Part shown: piece by piece, positions 18,855-27,092 of the stretch
Numbering within the stretch: the stretch's first letter is position 1
How the letters are laid out: every line of letters begins with the position of its first letter
From: Synechococcus sp. NOUM97013
Lineage (GTDB): Bacteria; Cyanobacteriota; Cyanobacteriia; PCC-6307; Cyanobiaceae
Direction of reading: 5' to 3'
DNA: 64,000 nt
Assembly: GCF_014279815.1 (NCBI RefSeq)
Contig: NZ_CP047941.1
Location: 1,612,001-1,676,000, forward strand
Notes under the pieces: model-generated
Told to the model about the DNA's origin: nothing
What the model saw: only the letters and a program-made list of their open reading frames with translations
Databases searched by the model: none
Position numbers and translations under genes: made by a program

Positions 18855-19844
18855 TCATAATTGAATAGGAATTTGCTGATCACCCAAGCATGGAAGACTC
18901 ATTGTATTCGTACTGCCATCAGGACAGACCGTATTGGTCCAGACAGCATCTGACAATGTGGCATTTCTAATTTCAGCGCCCCTCAGGTCCACACCATCAA
19001 AGATTGTGCCGCTTAAATCAGAATTAGTAAAATCCACATCACGAAAATCAACACCAGTAGCACGTGCATTGCCTAAATCTGCCCCTTTAAAACTTGCCTG
19101 ATTGAATGCAGATTCAATCAAAGTCGACTCTTCAAGGCGCGCATCACAAAAACAAGACCCCTCTCCTTCAACATTGACCATTGACGCCCCTTCGAGAAAT
19201 GCATTGAAAAACATTGTTGAGAATATCTTGGCTTCTTTAAGAGTTACATCTCTCAGATTTGCATACGTCAGGTTCGCCCCTCTTAAATCGGATTGATTAA
19301 ACTTTGAATCCCTCAAATCTGCCTTGATCCCATTCAGTCTTCGCATATCGGAGCCAGAAAAATCCACAAACCTAAAACCGCTGTATTGGATACTCGCCGA
19401 ATAGAGGATCGAGTCTTGAAAAATAGCCGACCAAACATTTTGACTCCGCATTTCAGCATTCGTAAAATCACTTCTTGAAAAATCACCGCGTGCAAGCATG
19501 AGTGAATCAAAATCCCAACCGCGGAAGTTTTGATCCTGTGCTGCCGACCAGTCGACAACCCGGCGCCTAAATGGATCAGGCAACAATGGGCGATAGGGTT
19601 CATCCCCAAAAATCCCAGATCGCACGACTTGGGAAGGGTCCCAAGAACTGCAAACAGAGTCCGCTTCTAATTCGGACCTCACCTCCATCTCGCGGTCGAC
19701 TTCAGACGGAGCAGCGAGGCCTGTCAGTGGGTCTGAGATGGGCTTCGAGCTGTCGGGTGTAGCTGATTTAATTTCGTAGCCATCGAACACATCAAGTGGC
19801 AGCCTGTAATCATAAATCCAATTGGTAACACCCATGGGGGTCAA
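18855..19844 (-). CDS. Pentapeptide-repeat protein
   Basis: The 326-329 residue protein has a non-repetitive N-terminal third and then a long run of A(D/N)LxX-type pentapeptides, for example DLRGANLTYANLRD and ADLGNARATGVDFRD, ending at WTNTVCPDGS. These fold as a right-handed square beta-helix; the function of most cyanobacterial members is unknown. The C-terminal NTxCPDGS is common in this group. No signal peptide is seen. The start is TTG 19844 or ATG 19835. The gene is AT-rich compared with its neighbours. About 157 bases without a feature separate it from the L,D-transpeptidase gene. Confidence 0.85.
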   Translation of the reverse strand: MTPMGVTNWIYDYRLPLDVFDGYEIKSATPDSSKPISDPLTGLAAPSEVDREMEVRSELEADSVCSSWDPSQVVRSGIFGDEPYRPLLPDPFRRRVVDWSAAQDQNFRGWDFDSLMLARGDFSRSDFTNAEMRSQNVWSAIFQDSILYSASIQYSGFRFVDFSGSDMRRLNGIKADLRDSKFNQSDLRGANLTYANLRDVTLKEAKIFSTMFFNAFLEGASMVNVEGEGSCFCDARLEESTLIESAFNQASFKGADLGNARATGVDFRDVDFTNSDLSGTIFDGVDLRGAEIRNATLSDAVWTNTVCPDGSTNTMSLPCLGDQQIPIQL

Positions 19845-20111
19845 GCTTTTACATCAAATCAATAGCAAATTTGACTCACTGCCGAAATTCAATGTGGCCA
19901 AACGATCACACGCATAGCCAGAATCAAGACGAAGACGATGCCGCAATTTCATAAACGCCTAAACCCTCACAAAACTGAACCAATAAGCTTCTCTAAACAG
20001 CAAGATTTGGATAAAAAAAATTTTGCGCACCCATTGCTTTGTTAACTAGACGAGATAGCAGTCCTGGTTTTGAAACTGCTGTCCGAGAAAGGGTCAGCGC
20101 AACAGCTTGGT

Positions 20112-20786
20112 TCAGCGTGGCGCTTCAACGTCATCGCGAGACGCTTCTGGCTCAACCTCAGCACCAAAGCGTGTCGGCTGCTGACGCAGCCAATCCAACG
20201 TTCGTCGATCACCATCCGACGGCCTCAGCACCGGCGCAGCACCTTGCACCGGCGCCAAAGCATCGGCGGGAGTATCGCTATGCCCCCAAAGACCAAATGC
20301 ATGGCCAAGCTCGTGCAAAGTCGTGGCTTGAAGCGACTGCGCACGCAGTTCGGGAGACACCAACACCGTGACGCGTGGCTCCAATCTCCACACATCCTGG
20401 CGACGCACCTCCAGGATTTGAAGCAACGCACGACCGTTACTAGCTCTCCACTGGCCAGCGACGTCACGCAACGGTGGTCGCCGGCGCTCCACGCGCACAT
20501 GCGCTTGACGCGGATCCTCGACCCGCGTGATCGGCAGCAGCGTTGACCATGCGCTCAACGCTTGATCGACACTGTTGATCCAGCGCTGCTCCCAGCGATC
20601 GGGTTCAAGGCCACTAGAAGGTTCGACCCAGACGCACCACCGGGGCAGGGAAGGAACCCCGAAGCGCGACGTGGCCAGCTTGGTGCCATATCCCGGTGCC
20701 TGGGCAGCCGCCAAGGCATTCAACGTTTCACCCTCCAGAACCCTGATGGCCTGTTCAGGAGGGCATACATCAGCAGGAATCACCAA
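20112..20786 (-). CDS. Matrixin-like zinc metalloprotease
   Basis: The 224-residue protein carries the metzincin motif HELGHAFGLWGHS near residue 160, a full HExxHxxGxxGH arrangement with the conserved Ser after the last His. A basic and Arg-rich central region precedes it. No Met-turn is obvious after the motif, and no clean signal peptide is visible. The start is TTG 20786 or GTG 20783, five bases after the stop of the DUF2214 gene, so the two are probably one transcript. It may be exported by an unrecognised route or act inside the cell. Confidence 0.7.
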   Translation of the reverse strand: MVIPADVCPPEQAIRVLEGETLNALAAAQAPGYGTKLATSRFGVPSLPRWCVWVEPSSGLEPDRWEQRWINSVDQALSAWSTLLPITRVEDPRQAHVRVERRRPPLRDVAGQWRASNGRALLQILEVRRQDVWRLEPRVTVLVSPELRAQSLQATTLHELGHAFGLWGHSDTPADALAPVQGAAPVLRPSDGDRRTLDWLRQQPTRFGAEVEPEASRDDVEAPR

Positions 20787-20791
20787 GCGAT

Positions 20792-21283
20792 TTAGGCCGA
20801 AGGAAGTCCCACACCCCGCGCCATCAGGGTTGCCAACAGGGGTACCAGAGCAAAACCGACAAGCTCCACATTGATGATCCAGCCCAGACGCGTGGCCAGA
20901 GCTTCACTGACCTTGGGCAGTTCGCCCTTACGCAAAGGAATCGCCCAGAGGATGTAAGTGACGGTGGGGTAAAGCGAGAGGCCGCCAACGCTCAGATAAA
21001 GACCAACCTTCCACCAGAACAAGGGATTCTGGGTGTAGAACTCACTGCCCTGGCCGAAGTAGAGCACTCGGAAAATTCCACTGACCAGCAGGGCCAGCGC
21101 TGCGATGCCGTAGATGATGTCGGTGATCACCATGGCGGTGGCAGCGCGTCGATCTGGGTCAGGGCGAAGCAGTCGCCGCTCGACCACTAACGCGGCGAAA
21201 CAGAGCATGAAGCTCAGGTAATGCACGTAAGCCACGCCAGCACTTTTGGCGATCTCTGGTGTCAGCACAGTGGCCAGTGGCAT
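20792..21283 (-). CDS. DUF2214 family membrane protein
   Basis: The 163-residue protein has four predicted membrane helices. Conserved-looking points are YVHYLSFMLCF in the first, a WWKVGLYLSVGGLSLYPT loop, and LPLRKGEL-like basic residues before the third. It matches the family I know as DUF2214, whose function is not established. It is the first gene of a probable two-gene transcript with the matrixin-like protease. The divergent gap to the sigma factor gene is 242 bases. Confidence 0.75.
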   Translation of the reverse strand: MPLATVLTPEIAKSAGVAYVHYLSFMLCFAALVVERRLLRPDPDRRAATAMVITDIIYGIAALALLVSGIFRVLYFGQGSEFYTQNPLFWWKVGLYLSVGGLSLYPTVTYILWAIPLRKGELPKVSEALATRLGWIINVELVGFALVPLLATLMARGVGLPSA

Positions 21284-21398
21284 AGAAGCAGTGCAGGAAG
21301 CACTGGTGACAGTAGCGACTGCGCGGATTAATCGGCGTCAACACGCCAAAGGGAGGGCACGCGAGCTTCAAAGAAACCTAAAGCAATTGCGATCACAC

Positions 21399-21434
21399 TC
21401 CGAACAAAATCGAAATTCCGAACAAATTCAAAAT
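21399..21434. repeat. Imperfect 18-bp tandem repeat in the sigma-factor upstream region
   Basis: Two adjacent 18-base units (21399-21416 and 21417-21434), each starting TCCGAACAAA, differ at two positions. They lie 92 bases upstream of the sigma factor start, within the divergent gap. A regulator-binding role is possible but unproven. Confidence 0.5.
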
Positions 21435-21525
21435 TACGTCTGAAATGTGAATTCCGCAGTCTTTATTACACGCACAAGATGAAAAGACATTCGCCCTAGG
21501 TTCAAAGAAATCGGGACAACATGTG

Positions 21526-22452
21526 ATGGTGAGCTCCCTGAGTGCATTTCTCGGCGAGATTGGCAGACATCAACTTCTGACGCCTGAACAGGAGCTAACC
21601 ATGGGCCGCAAAGTCCAGGCCATGGTTGCCCTGACAGAACGCTGCCATCTTGCCGGAGGGAGCGGACCAGCATGTTGCTACAACGATGAAGAGAAAAGAA
21701 CAATTAAGCGCGGAGAGAAAGCCAAGAATCAGATGATCACTGCCAATCTCCGGCTCGTGGTCAACTTGGCAAAGCGCTACCAAGGCAAAGGTCTTGACCT
21801 TCTTGACCTGATTCAAGAAGGCACTCTGGGATTAACGCGTGCCGTTGAAAAATATGACCCAACCCGTGGACACCGTTTTTCTACCTATGCCTATTGGTGG
21901 ATTCGCCAAGGCTTAAACCGAGCGCTTTCGACACAAAGCCGCACCATTCGCATTCCTGTGAATGTGAATGAAAAGCTCACAAAATTGAGAGCAGCCAAAG
22001 CCCGGCTGATGCAGTCCAACGGCCTACCGCCAACAGCCCAGCAATTGGCTGAATTCATGGAGATTCCTCTCCATGAAGTGGAAGATCTTCTGGGTTGTGA
22101 GCTGCGCAGCGTCACCGTGAGCCTTCAGGGTGTTGTGAAGTCAAAATCCGATCCTTCTGAATTGGTCGACGTGCTTCCCAGCGACGAAATTCCACCGATG
22201 GAGCGTGCGGAGATTGCAGAGCGCACCGCCTCAGCCTGGAAATTGTTGGACAAATCCAACCTCACCCCGAAGGAACGCACTGTGGTGATGCTGCGTTTCG
22301 GCCTTGATGGCAGCCACGAGTGGCGCACCTTGGCCGAGGTAGCACGTCACATGAATTGCAGCCGTGAATACTGCCGTCAGGTCGTGCAACGGGCTCTACG
22401 CAAACTGCGCAAGACAGGAATTCAGCACGGCCTGGTGGAGATGAACGCCTGA
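21526..22452 (+). CDS. Group 2 RNA polymerase sigma-70 factor
   Basis: The 308-residue protein is a primary-like but non-essential sigma factor. Region 2 holds NLRLVVNLAKRYQGKGLDLLDLIQEG and the DNA-melting stretch RFSTYAYWWIRQ. Region 3 and region 4.2 (WRTLAEVARHMNCSREYCRQV) follow. The short N-terminus lacks region 1.1, as expected for a group 2 factor. An unusual Cys-containing insertion (CHLAGGSGPACCYNDEE) sits between regions 1.2 and 2.1. The start is ATG 21526 in a GTG-ATG-GTG cluster. Which regulon it serves cannot be told; such factors respond to light, nutrients or stress. Confidence 0.92.
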   Translation: MVSSLSAFLGEIGRHQLLTPEQELTMGRKVQAMVALTERCHLAGGSGPACCYNDEEKRTIKRGEKAKNQMITANLRLVVNLAKRYQGKGLDLLDLIQEGTLGLTRAVEKYDPTRGHRFSTYAYWWIRQGLNRALSTQSRTIRIPVNVNEKLTKLRAAKARLMQSNGLPPTAQQLAEFMEIPLHEVEDLLGCELRSVTVSLQGVVKSKSDPSELVDVLPSDEIPPMERAEIAERTASAWKLLDKSNLTPKERTVVMLRFGLDGSHEWRTLAEVARHMNCSREYCRQVVQRALRKLRKTGIQHGLVEMNA

Positions 22453-22518
22453 TCGGCAACCCGACCACGCTCTTGTCGGATTGCCTACCCATTCAATCCA
22501 GCAGAGCAAGGAGAATAG

Positions 22519-22935
22519 TTGGACCGATCACCTGCCGTCGTCACCATGGCCTATGGCTCCAGTTCCGGCACGCCTGACTTCACCGCAGAGGTCATTGATG
22601 CTGAAGTCATCGACAGCGAGGTGATCGATGAGCCGGCTTTGAAACGACTGCTGCAGCGGGCCGGTCAATCGATTGCACGCCCGGCTCTGGAAGCCATGGA
22701 GATGTTGTTGGATCCCACCACGCCTTCTCAGGCGCGGCTGACCCTGCTGGCTGCACTCACTTATCTGCTACTGCCAACAGATCTGATTCCTGATTTTCTG
22801 CCTGTCGCTGGCTTCAGCGATGATCTCGTAGCGATTACAGCGGTTTTGGGACTGTGCCGAAATCACATCACTCCTGAAATCCGTCAACGCGCGCAACGCA
22901 AACTGGACCGATGGTTCCCGATCACACACCCATGA
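22519..22935 (+). CDS. YkvA/DUF1232 family protein
   Basis: The 138-residue protein contains the DUF1232 core near residues 85-120: ALTYLLLPTDLIPDFLPVAG, a short hydrophobic hairpin, then FSDDLVAI. The N-terminal part has three copies of a VIDxEVID-like unit. The start is TTG 22519, supported by AAGGAG five bases upstream; an ATG at 22546 is an alternative. The last four bases overlap the next start (ATGA). Function unknown, probably membrane-associated. Confidence 0.8.
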   Translation: MDRSPAVVTMAYGSSSGTPDFTAEVIDAEVIDSEVIDEPALKRLLQRAGQSIARPALEAMEMLLDPTTPSQARLTLLAALTYLLLPTDLIPDFLPVAGFSDDLVAITAVLGLCRNHITPEIRQRAQRKLDRWFPITHP

Positions 22936-23267
22936 GCGTCTGGTCTCCGGCACTTGAGGACGACCTGGCTTCCCTGCTAAAGGACTGGCTCAAGCATCAG
23001 GGACGGACCCAGTCGGACCTGAGACGCAGTCTGCGGGCCACCTCCACACGAATGCCGGCCCTGATGGAAGTGCTGGAACGGGATCACAAACTCGGTGGAA
23101 TGCCGCGCGTGGCCTCCCGCCTGTGCGCCATTGAGGCGGAATGGGCCAGCGGTGACAGCAATGGAACTGTGGCTTTAACAACGGGGAAAGTGACCAACCT
23201 CGACCCGGATCCCTTCGGCCAGCTGGACCTTCTCTTGCGGGAAATTCGCGATGACTGCGCCAGCTGA
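22932..23267 (+). CDS. Hypothetical protein, 111 aa
   Basis: From the ATGA overlap at 22932 the protein has 111 residues. The N-terminal 60 are predicted helical and basic (DWLKHQGRTQSDLRRSLR), like a small helix-turn-helix or helical-bundle protein. The rest is acidic and ends in a DLLLREIRDDC helix. It resembles a group of conserved cyanobacterial proteins but I cannot name the family. Coupling to the DUF1232 gene suggests related roles. Confidence 0.65.
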   Translation: MSVWSPALEDDLASLLKDWLKHQGRTQSDLRRSLRATSTRMPALMEVLERDHKLGGMPRVASRLCAIEAEWASGDSNGTVALTTGKVTNLDPDPFGQLDLLLREIRDDCAS

Positions 23268-23306
23268 CGACAATCCCAGGCAACATGGTGAAAACCACGT
23301 TTTGAC

Positions 23307-23558
23307 ATGGCTCCCTTGATGCAACGACTGCTTGGCATCAGCCTTCTAGCTTCGGGCTGCGCAGTCTTTTCCCAGGGCGCCCTGGCTTCCTCTGAAGTGT
23401 GGCTGCTTGGTCCCAACAGCAGGACAGGCGCAGAAAGCACAGTCGTCCCTACCAACTGCGAGGAAGCAGCGGATGGTTCCGTGACCTGCGACACCAAGAT
23501 CGTGAACCCTCCTGGTGATACGCCTGCCAAGCCTTACTACGACCCCTTCAATAACTGA
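23307..23558 (+). CDS. Secreted hypothetical protein, 83 aa
   Basis: A signal peptide (LLGISLLASGCAVFSQGALA) occupies the first 28 residues. The mature part of about 55 residues has two Cys (PTNCEEA and VTCDTKI) and ends in a proline-rich DPFNN tail. A disulfide-stabilised small periplasmic peptide is likely. It lies 39 bases after the previous gene and six bases before the PsiE-type gene. Function unknown. Confidence 0.65.
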   Translation: MAPLMQRLLGISLLASGCAVFSQGALASSEVWLLGPNSRTGAESTVVPTNCEEAADGSVTCDTKIVNPPGDTPAKPYYDPFNN

Positions 23559-23563
23559 TCGAC

Positions 23564-24121
23564 GTGGCTAACCAGCGCCCAAAACGTCGGAGCTTTCTGC
23601 AATGGGTGGATGCCGGCGAAAAGCAGGTCGCCATTCTTCTCACCGTGATCACAGCCGTTGTGATTGCCGCGGCCATCGTGCAACTCACCATCCGCGTCGC
23701 TCTGGCTTTGATCACAACCGAGCAGGATGCCTATTGGCTTGGGGATGGCTTGATCCGGATCCTCGGCGATCTGCTCACAGTGCTGATTGCACTGGAAGTT
23801 CTGCAGAACATCACCAGCTATCTACGACGTCATGTCGTGCAGATCGAGTTGGTGCTGGTGACTGCCCTCACTGCCGTAGCCCGAAAAGTGATTGTTCTGC
23901 CTGCGTCCTCTGACGACAAGCCGCAATTGCTCGTCGGCCTGGGCTTATCCGCCATTGCCCTGGCTGGTGCGTACTGGCTCGTCAAACGAGCGATGCAACC
24001 GGAGGGACGTCTGAACCATCCTTCCAATAAAGAGCCAGCCAGATCGTTCCAGGATCCGGATCAGTCCTCTCAACGCGATGACGACGGCCTGATGGCAACG
24101 TCAGCTGATCCCCGACACTGA
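23564..24121 (+). CDS. PsiE-family membrane protein
   Basis: The 185-residue protein has four predicted membrane helices between residues 20 and 145 with the PsiE-type loop LGDLLTVLIALEVLQNITSYLRRH and an RKVIVLP segment. PsiE proteins are induced by phosphate starvation in enterobacteria; a role here is by family only. The C-terminal 45 residues are hydrophilic and acidic. The start is GTG 23564. Its 3' end overlaps the convergent Nif11-cupin gene by 140 bases, so the two may affect each other's transcripts. Confidence 0.8.
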   Translation: MANQRPKRRSFLQWVDAGEKQVAILLTVITAVVIAAAIVQLTIRVALALITTEQDAYWLGDGLIRILGDLLTVLIALEVLQNITSYLRRHVVQIELVLVTALTAVARKVIVLPASSDDKPQLLVGLGLSAIALAGAYWLVKRAMQPEGRLNHPSNKEPARSFQDPDQSSQRDDDGLMATSADPRH

Positions 24122-24533
24122 GATCCACCCAAAGATCGGGATCAGTCAGCTGCAGACGAGCGCTTCCTTTGAGAATCGTGAGCCATTCATGCTCATCCTG
24201 CTCGTACCAAAACTCATCAGGGCTGCAGGCTCCATTGGAATGAATCCGCACCAAGCGCCAACCTGGGCCCGAACAAAGCAACTGCTCAATCTCTTCACCC
24301 GCTAGCAATGAGCTTGATCCCAACAGGTTGTTGGCATTCGTGGCCTTTGCAGGTTGTTCCCCCCAGCGGCGACCGATGCTGAATCCCCATTCCGCAGCGA
24401 GTGTCACCACAGCATTGTGATCGGAGCAGGCCGCCAGCAACCGTCGCCGTTCGTCGTCTCCCTCAAGACTGCTGACCAAAGCATTGAGTTGCTCAACTTT
24501 GTGCAAGAAGCGCTTGAGATCCTCCTCCGCCAT
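23982..24533 (-). CDS. Nif11-cupin fusion protein
   Basis: The 183-residue protein fuses two recognisable parts. Residues 1-58 have the Nif11-type pattern: DLKRFLHKVEQL, a short acidic turn, DERRRLLAACSDH, then AVVTLAAEWGF. Residues 95-170 form a cupin barrel, with EFWYEQDEHEWLTILKG and a late GDQLTLPSGRRHRVE motif whose His and Glu could bind metal. This could be a metal-dependent or effector-binding protein whose Nif11 part acts as interaction domain rather than leader. The last 140 bases overlap the PsiE-type gene on the opposite strand. Confidence 0.75.
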   Translation of the reverse strand: MAEEDLKRFLHKVEQLNALVSSLEGDDERRRLLAACSDHNAVVTLAAEWGFSIGRRWGEQPAKATNANNLLGSSSLLAGEEIEQLLCSGPGWRLVRIHSNGACSPDEFWYEQDEHEWLTILKGSARLQLTDPDLWVDLSVGDQLTLPSGRRHRVERTDPDPGTIWLALYWKDGSDVPPVASLV

Positions 24534-24659
24534 CAGGCCTTTCTGCGCAGCTAAGCCAATCCTGCCAAGAGAGTGGCGCGATCCAAGACGATGCCTTCAT
24601 CCGCGGCAACCAACAGCAAACGACGGACAGGCAGACTGAACACCAGCGAAGGTGGTTGG

Positions 24660-24989
24660 ATGCTCCCGTTGATCCTGTCGATGTTGCTGGCATTGACGCT
24701 GCTCTGGCCTGCTGAAACCCTGGCCCTCCCCTCATCAGGTGCAGAGCTGTTTGATCTGCACTGTGCAGGCTGCCACCCCAACGGCGGCAACATCATCCGT
24801 CGCGGAAAGACGTTGAAACTGAAGGCCCTTGAACAACAAGGCATCAACAATGCGGAGGCGATCGCAGCGATCGCCCGCACAGGCATCGGTCAAATGAGCG
24901 GTTATGCCGAAGCCCTTGGGGAAGGCAATGACGTCATCGTGGCTGATTGGATCTGGGAACAAGCTCAAAAGGCCTGGATCCAGGGATAA
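24660..24989 (+). CDS. Small c-type cytochrome, c6-like
   Basis: From ATG 24660, which has AAGG seven bases upstream, the precursor has 109 residues. A signal peptide ends near LA at residue 22. The heme motif CAGCH is at residues 35-39 and is followed by PNGGNIIRRGKTL, the cytochrome c6 pattern. The likely axial Met is in GIGQMSGY. It is shorter and more diverged than petJ at 2712, so it resembles the additional low-abundance c6-like cytochromes of picocyanobacteria. It may serve an oxidase rather than photosystem I. An in-frame start at 24573 would place a basic extension before the signal. Confidence 0.85.
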   Translation: MLPLILSMLLALTLLWPAETLALPSSGAELFDLHCAGCHPNGGNIIRRGKTLKLKALEQQGINNAEAIAAIARTGIGQMSGYAEALGEGNDVIVADWIWEQAQKAWIQG

Positions 24990-25234
24990 ACATCCAAATG
25001 AGTCCAGATTCCTTCCCGCCAATACACATCAGCCTCCAACAAGGTGCGGACGCTGGAGACGGAGTCTGACTCAAACACTCCAAACACATGGGTGCTTCCT
25101 TCTGTGGGACCGAGTGTGACCAGAGTTCCGCTTTCCTTGAGCTGCTTCAAACGATTGAGGTGCTCATCTCGAAAGGGCTCTCTCTTTTGAAGAGCATCGT
25201 CACAGTAGGTTCCCCAGAGTACAAAGCGAGCCAT
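24965..25234 (-). CDS. YciI-like (YCII-related) protein
   Basis: From ATG 25234 the protein has 89 residues with the YciI pattern: ARFVLWGTYCD at the start, RDEHLNRLKQLKESGTLVTLGP in the middle, and VSSVRTLLEADVYWREGIWTHLDVYPW at the end. The His in DEHLNRLK and the Asp before YWREG are the residues usually conserved in this fold, which lacks an agreed reaction. The 3' end overlaps the cytochrome gene on the other strand by 25 bases. Confidence 0.8.
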   Translation of the reverse strand: MARFVLWGTYCDDALQKREPFRDEHLNRLKQLKESGTLVTLGPTEGSTHVFGVFESDSVSSVRTLLEADVYWREGIWTHLDVYPWIQAF

Positions 25235-25278
25235 AGTTTTGACGTTGAGTGGCACTTAAGCGACTAAAAGGATGGCAC

Positions 25279-25530
25279 ATGATGCATACCAAGGGCCATG
25301 ACTCTGACAAGAAGAGCGGTGGCGAGCATCTCAATTTCACCACGCTCTACGAAGCTCTCCTTGAAGCCAAAGGCGTCAATCTCTGCACAACAGGTACTGG
25401 CTGAATCAGCAAAAGTTGATGCCAATTCACCGATGTGGCCACCATGCAAAGCAACGGCAATCTCTTGATTGGCATGGCCTGCACCGCCATCTTGGATCTC
25501 CAACCCGGCGATAAGTTCGAGATCAACTAG
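25279..25530 (+). pseudogene. Decayed cyAbrB-type transcription regulator gene
   Basis: One frame from ATG 25279 (AAAGGA six bases upstream) reads SGGEHLNFTTLYEALLEAKGVNL and then, after two in-frame TGA codons (25402 and 25417), NGNLLIGMACTAILDLQPGDKFEI before a TAG at 25528. Both halves match the C-terminal half of the cyanobacterial AbrB-like regulators (cyAbrB). The N-terminal third of the family and the last few residues are missing. So this is probably a dead gene, or one making a 41-residue fragment. Loss of one cyAbrB copy would leave control to others elsewhere. Confidence 0.75.
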
Positions 25531-25590
25531 GAGCACAGACAAATCCGCTTGGTTTCGGTCGGCGGAAAGGACGAAGACGATGCGCGATCG

Positions 25591-26397
25591 TCAGCCGGCA
25601 GCAGCACGAAGCTCTTGGCAAAACTCACCCGCCTCTGCTGCTGCGCAACCTGGCTGTGCAGCGGCAATGCGTTTGACCAGAGCGCTGCCGACGATGGCAC
25701 CATCAGCACCCCATTCGCGCACCTGTCGCACCTGCTCAGGTCCGGAGATTCCAAAACCGACGGCGACCGGGCCGCTGTCACAACCCTTTAGAGAACCAAC
25801 AAGCTGTCCCACGCGATCTTGCAAGGATGCCCGTTCACCCGTGACACCCGTGACGCTCACCAAATAGGTGAAACCACGACTGGAGGTGGCAATGCGCTGC
25901 ATCCGCTGCTCTGGAGTCGTCGGCGCGACCAGAAGCACCAGATCGAGACCTTGTTCTGCCGCTAAGGGAGACAGACGTTCTGCTTCCTCGAGAGGCAGAT
26001 CCGGCACCACCAAACCCGCCACACCGGCAGCGGCCGCTTCAGCAAAGAAACGTTCCGGGCCGCGATTGAGCAAAGGATTGCTGTAGGTAAAGAGCACCAC
26101 AGGCATGGTGAGCTTGTCGCGCAATCCGTGCAGCATTTCAAGCACTTTTGCCGGCGTTGTCTTCTGCTCGAGTGCACGATGCGCCGCCGCCTGGATGACC
26201 GGGCCATCGGCCAGAGGGTCGCTGTAGGGGATTCCCAGTTCAACAACATCTGCACCATGGGCCTGAAGACTGAGCAGCACATCAGCAGTGCTCTGCAGAT
26301 CGGGGTCACCAGCCATCACAAATGGCATCAATGCCAGTCGCTGCTCACGGGCGGTCTTCACGAAGACCTCGGCAATGCGTGAGGGCTGAACGGTCAC
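25591..26397 (-). CDS. trpA: Tryptophan synthase alpha subunit
   Basis: TrpA cleaves indole-3-glycerol phosphate to indole, which is channelled to the beta subunit. The 268-residue TIM barrel has the catalytic Glu in [16 protein letters not shown] near residue 50, the loop-6 segment [14 protein letters not shown], and the phosphate site [10 protein letters not shown] and [12 protein letters not shown]. It has the usual family length. The start is GTG 26397. It runs towards the cyAbrB relic and is downstream of DUF3007 and ndhL on the same strand. Confidence 0.97.
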   Translation of the reverse strand: MTVQPSRIAEVFVKTAREQRLALMPFVMAGDPDLQSTADVLLSLQAHGADVVELGIPYSDPLADGPVIQAAAHRALEQKTTPAKVLEMLHGLRDKLTMPVVLFTYSNPLLNRGPERFFAEAAAAGVAGLVVPDLPLEEAERLSPLAAEQGLDLVLLVAPTTPEQRMQRIATSSRGFTYLVSVTGVTGERASLQDRVGQLVGSLKGCDSGPVAVGFGISGPEQVRQVREWGADGAIVGSALVKRIAAAQPGCAAAEAGEFCQELRAAAG

Positions 26398-26442
26398 AGA
26401 CTCAAGATGGACGGTTCAGGCGAGCCTAGGTGGCGGCTGCAA

Positions 26443-26781
26443 TCACTCCGCTGCTGGTTCAGTTGAACCCTCAGAGATCGAGGCCATCAGAGCCTCCTGT
26501 TCCTCTGGACTCAGGGCATCAAAGCGCTCCTGCAACTGTTGCGCGGTGAGTTGGTCGTATTCACTGCGATAACGCCGTCGCTGCTGCATGTAAGTCATGC
26601 GACCGGTCACCACACGGAACAGATACGAACTGGTCCAGACAACAACCACAACAACCAGAAGTGCTTCGGCCGCAATCCCAGCCGAGAAACCTTTCAGACC
26701 CAAAGCCTCAAAAAGCCAATAACCGAGCCCACCGGTCGCGAGCAGGCCCAACCCAAGTTTCAGAACTCCAGCACGCGTCAA
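26443..26781 (-). CDS. DUF3007 family membrane protein
   Basis: The 112-residue protein has two predicted membrane helices in the first 60 residues, then a hydrophilic, basic-to-acidic tail with TYMQQRRRYRSEYDQLTAQQLQERFDAL. That matches the cyanobacterial/plastid family I know as DUF3007, which is unassigned in function. It starts three bases after the ndhL stop, and trpA follows 45 bases downstream, so ndhL, this gene and trpA probably form one transcript. Confidence 0.8.
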   Translation of the reverse strand: MTRAGVLKLGLGLLATGGLGYWLFEALGLKGFSAGIAAEALLVVVVVVWTSSYLFRVVTGRMTYMQQRRRYRSEYDQLTAQQLQERFDALSPEEQEALMASISEGSTEPAAE

Positions 26782-26784
26782 CGT

Positions 26785-27030
26785 TCAGACCTCTCCCTGA
26801 CCGCTGAGGCGGAAATTCAGGAATGGTGCAAAGACGATCATCCCCGGGAAGAACAGAAACACCAACCCGTAAATGCCCAGACGTTCAAATTTGCCCATGA
26901 CCGTCCAGCGTTTGTTCATCCAAAGAAGAAGGAACAACGGCACCACAACGAGATAGGCAGCACCGAGCGCTGCATAGGCAGCGATCACAAGAAGGGTGTC
27001 CAGGGAAACCGCGTTCAGAAGAGTCTCCAT
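26785..27030 (-). CDS. ndhL: NAD(P)H-quinone oxidoreductase subunit L
   Basis: NdhL is a small membrane subunit found in the cyanobacterial and chloroplast NDH-1 complex, which takes electrons from ferredoxin into plastoquinone for cyclic flow, respiration and CO2 uptake. The 81-residue form from ATG 27030 has two hydrophobic helices with [23 protein letters not shown] and ends in a short polar tail. The longer frame from 27120 would overlap the divergent tRNA gene and adds proline-rich residues that are not conserved. Confidence 0.9.
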   Translation of the reverse strand: METLLNAVSLDTLLVIAAYAALGAAYLVVVPLFLLLWMNKRWTVMGKFERLGIYGLVFLFFPGMIVFAPFLNFRLSGQGEV

Positions 27031-27092
27031 GGTCACTGCAGAAGGCTGTTCGTGGAGGAATCTAGGATGCCGCAACGGGGCCGGTGGCACCG

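Noticed and set aside
25264..25542. Reverse 92-codon frame over the cyAbrB relic
   Set aside because: The forward frame matches a known family on both sides of the stops; the reverse one matches nothing.
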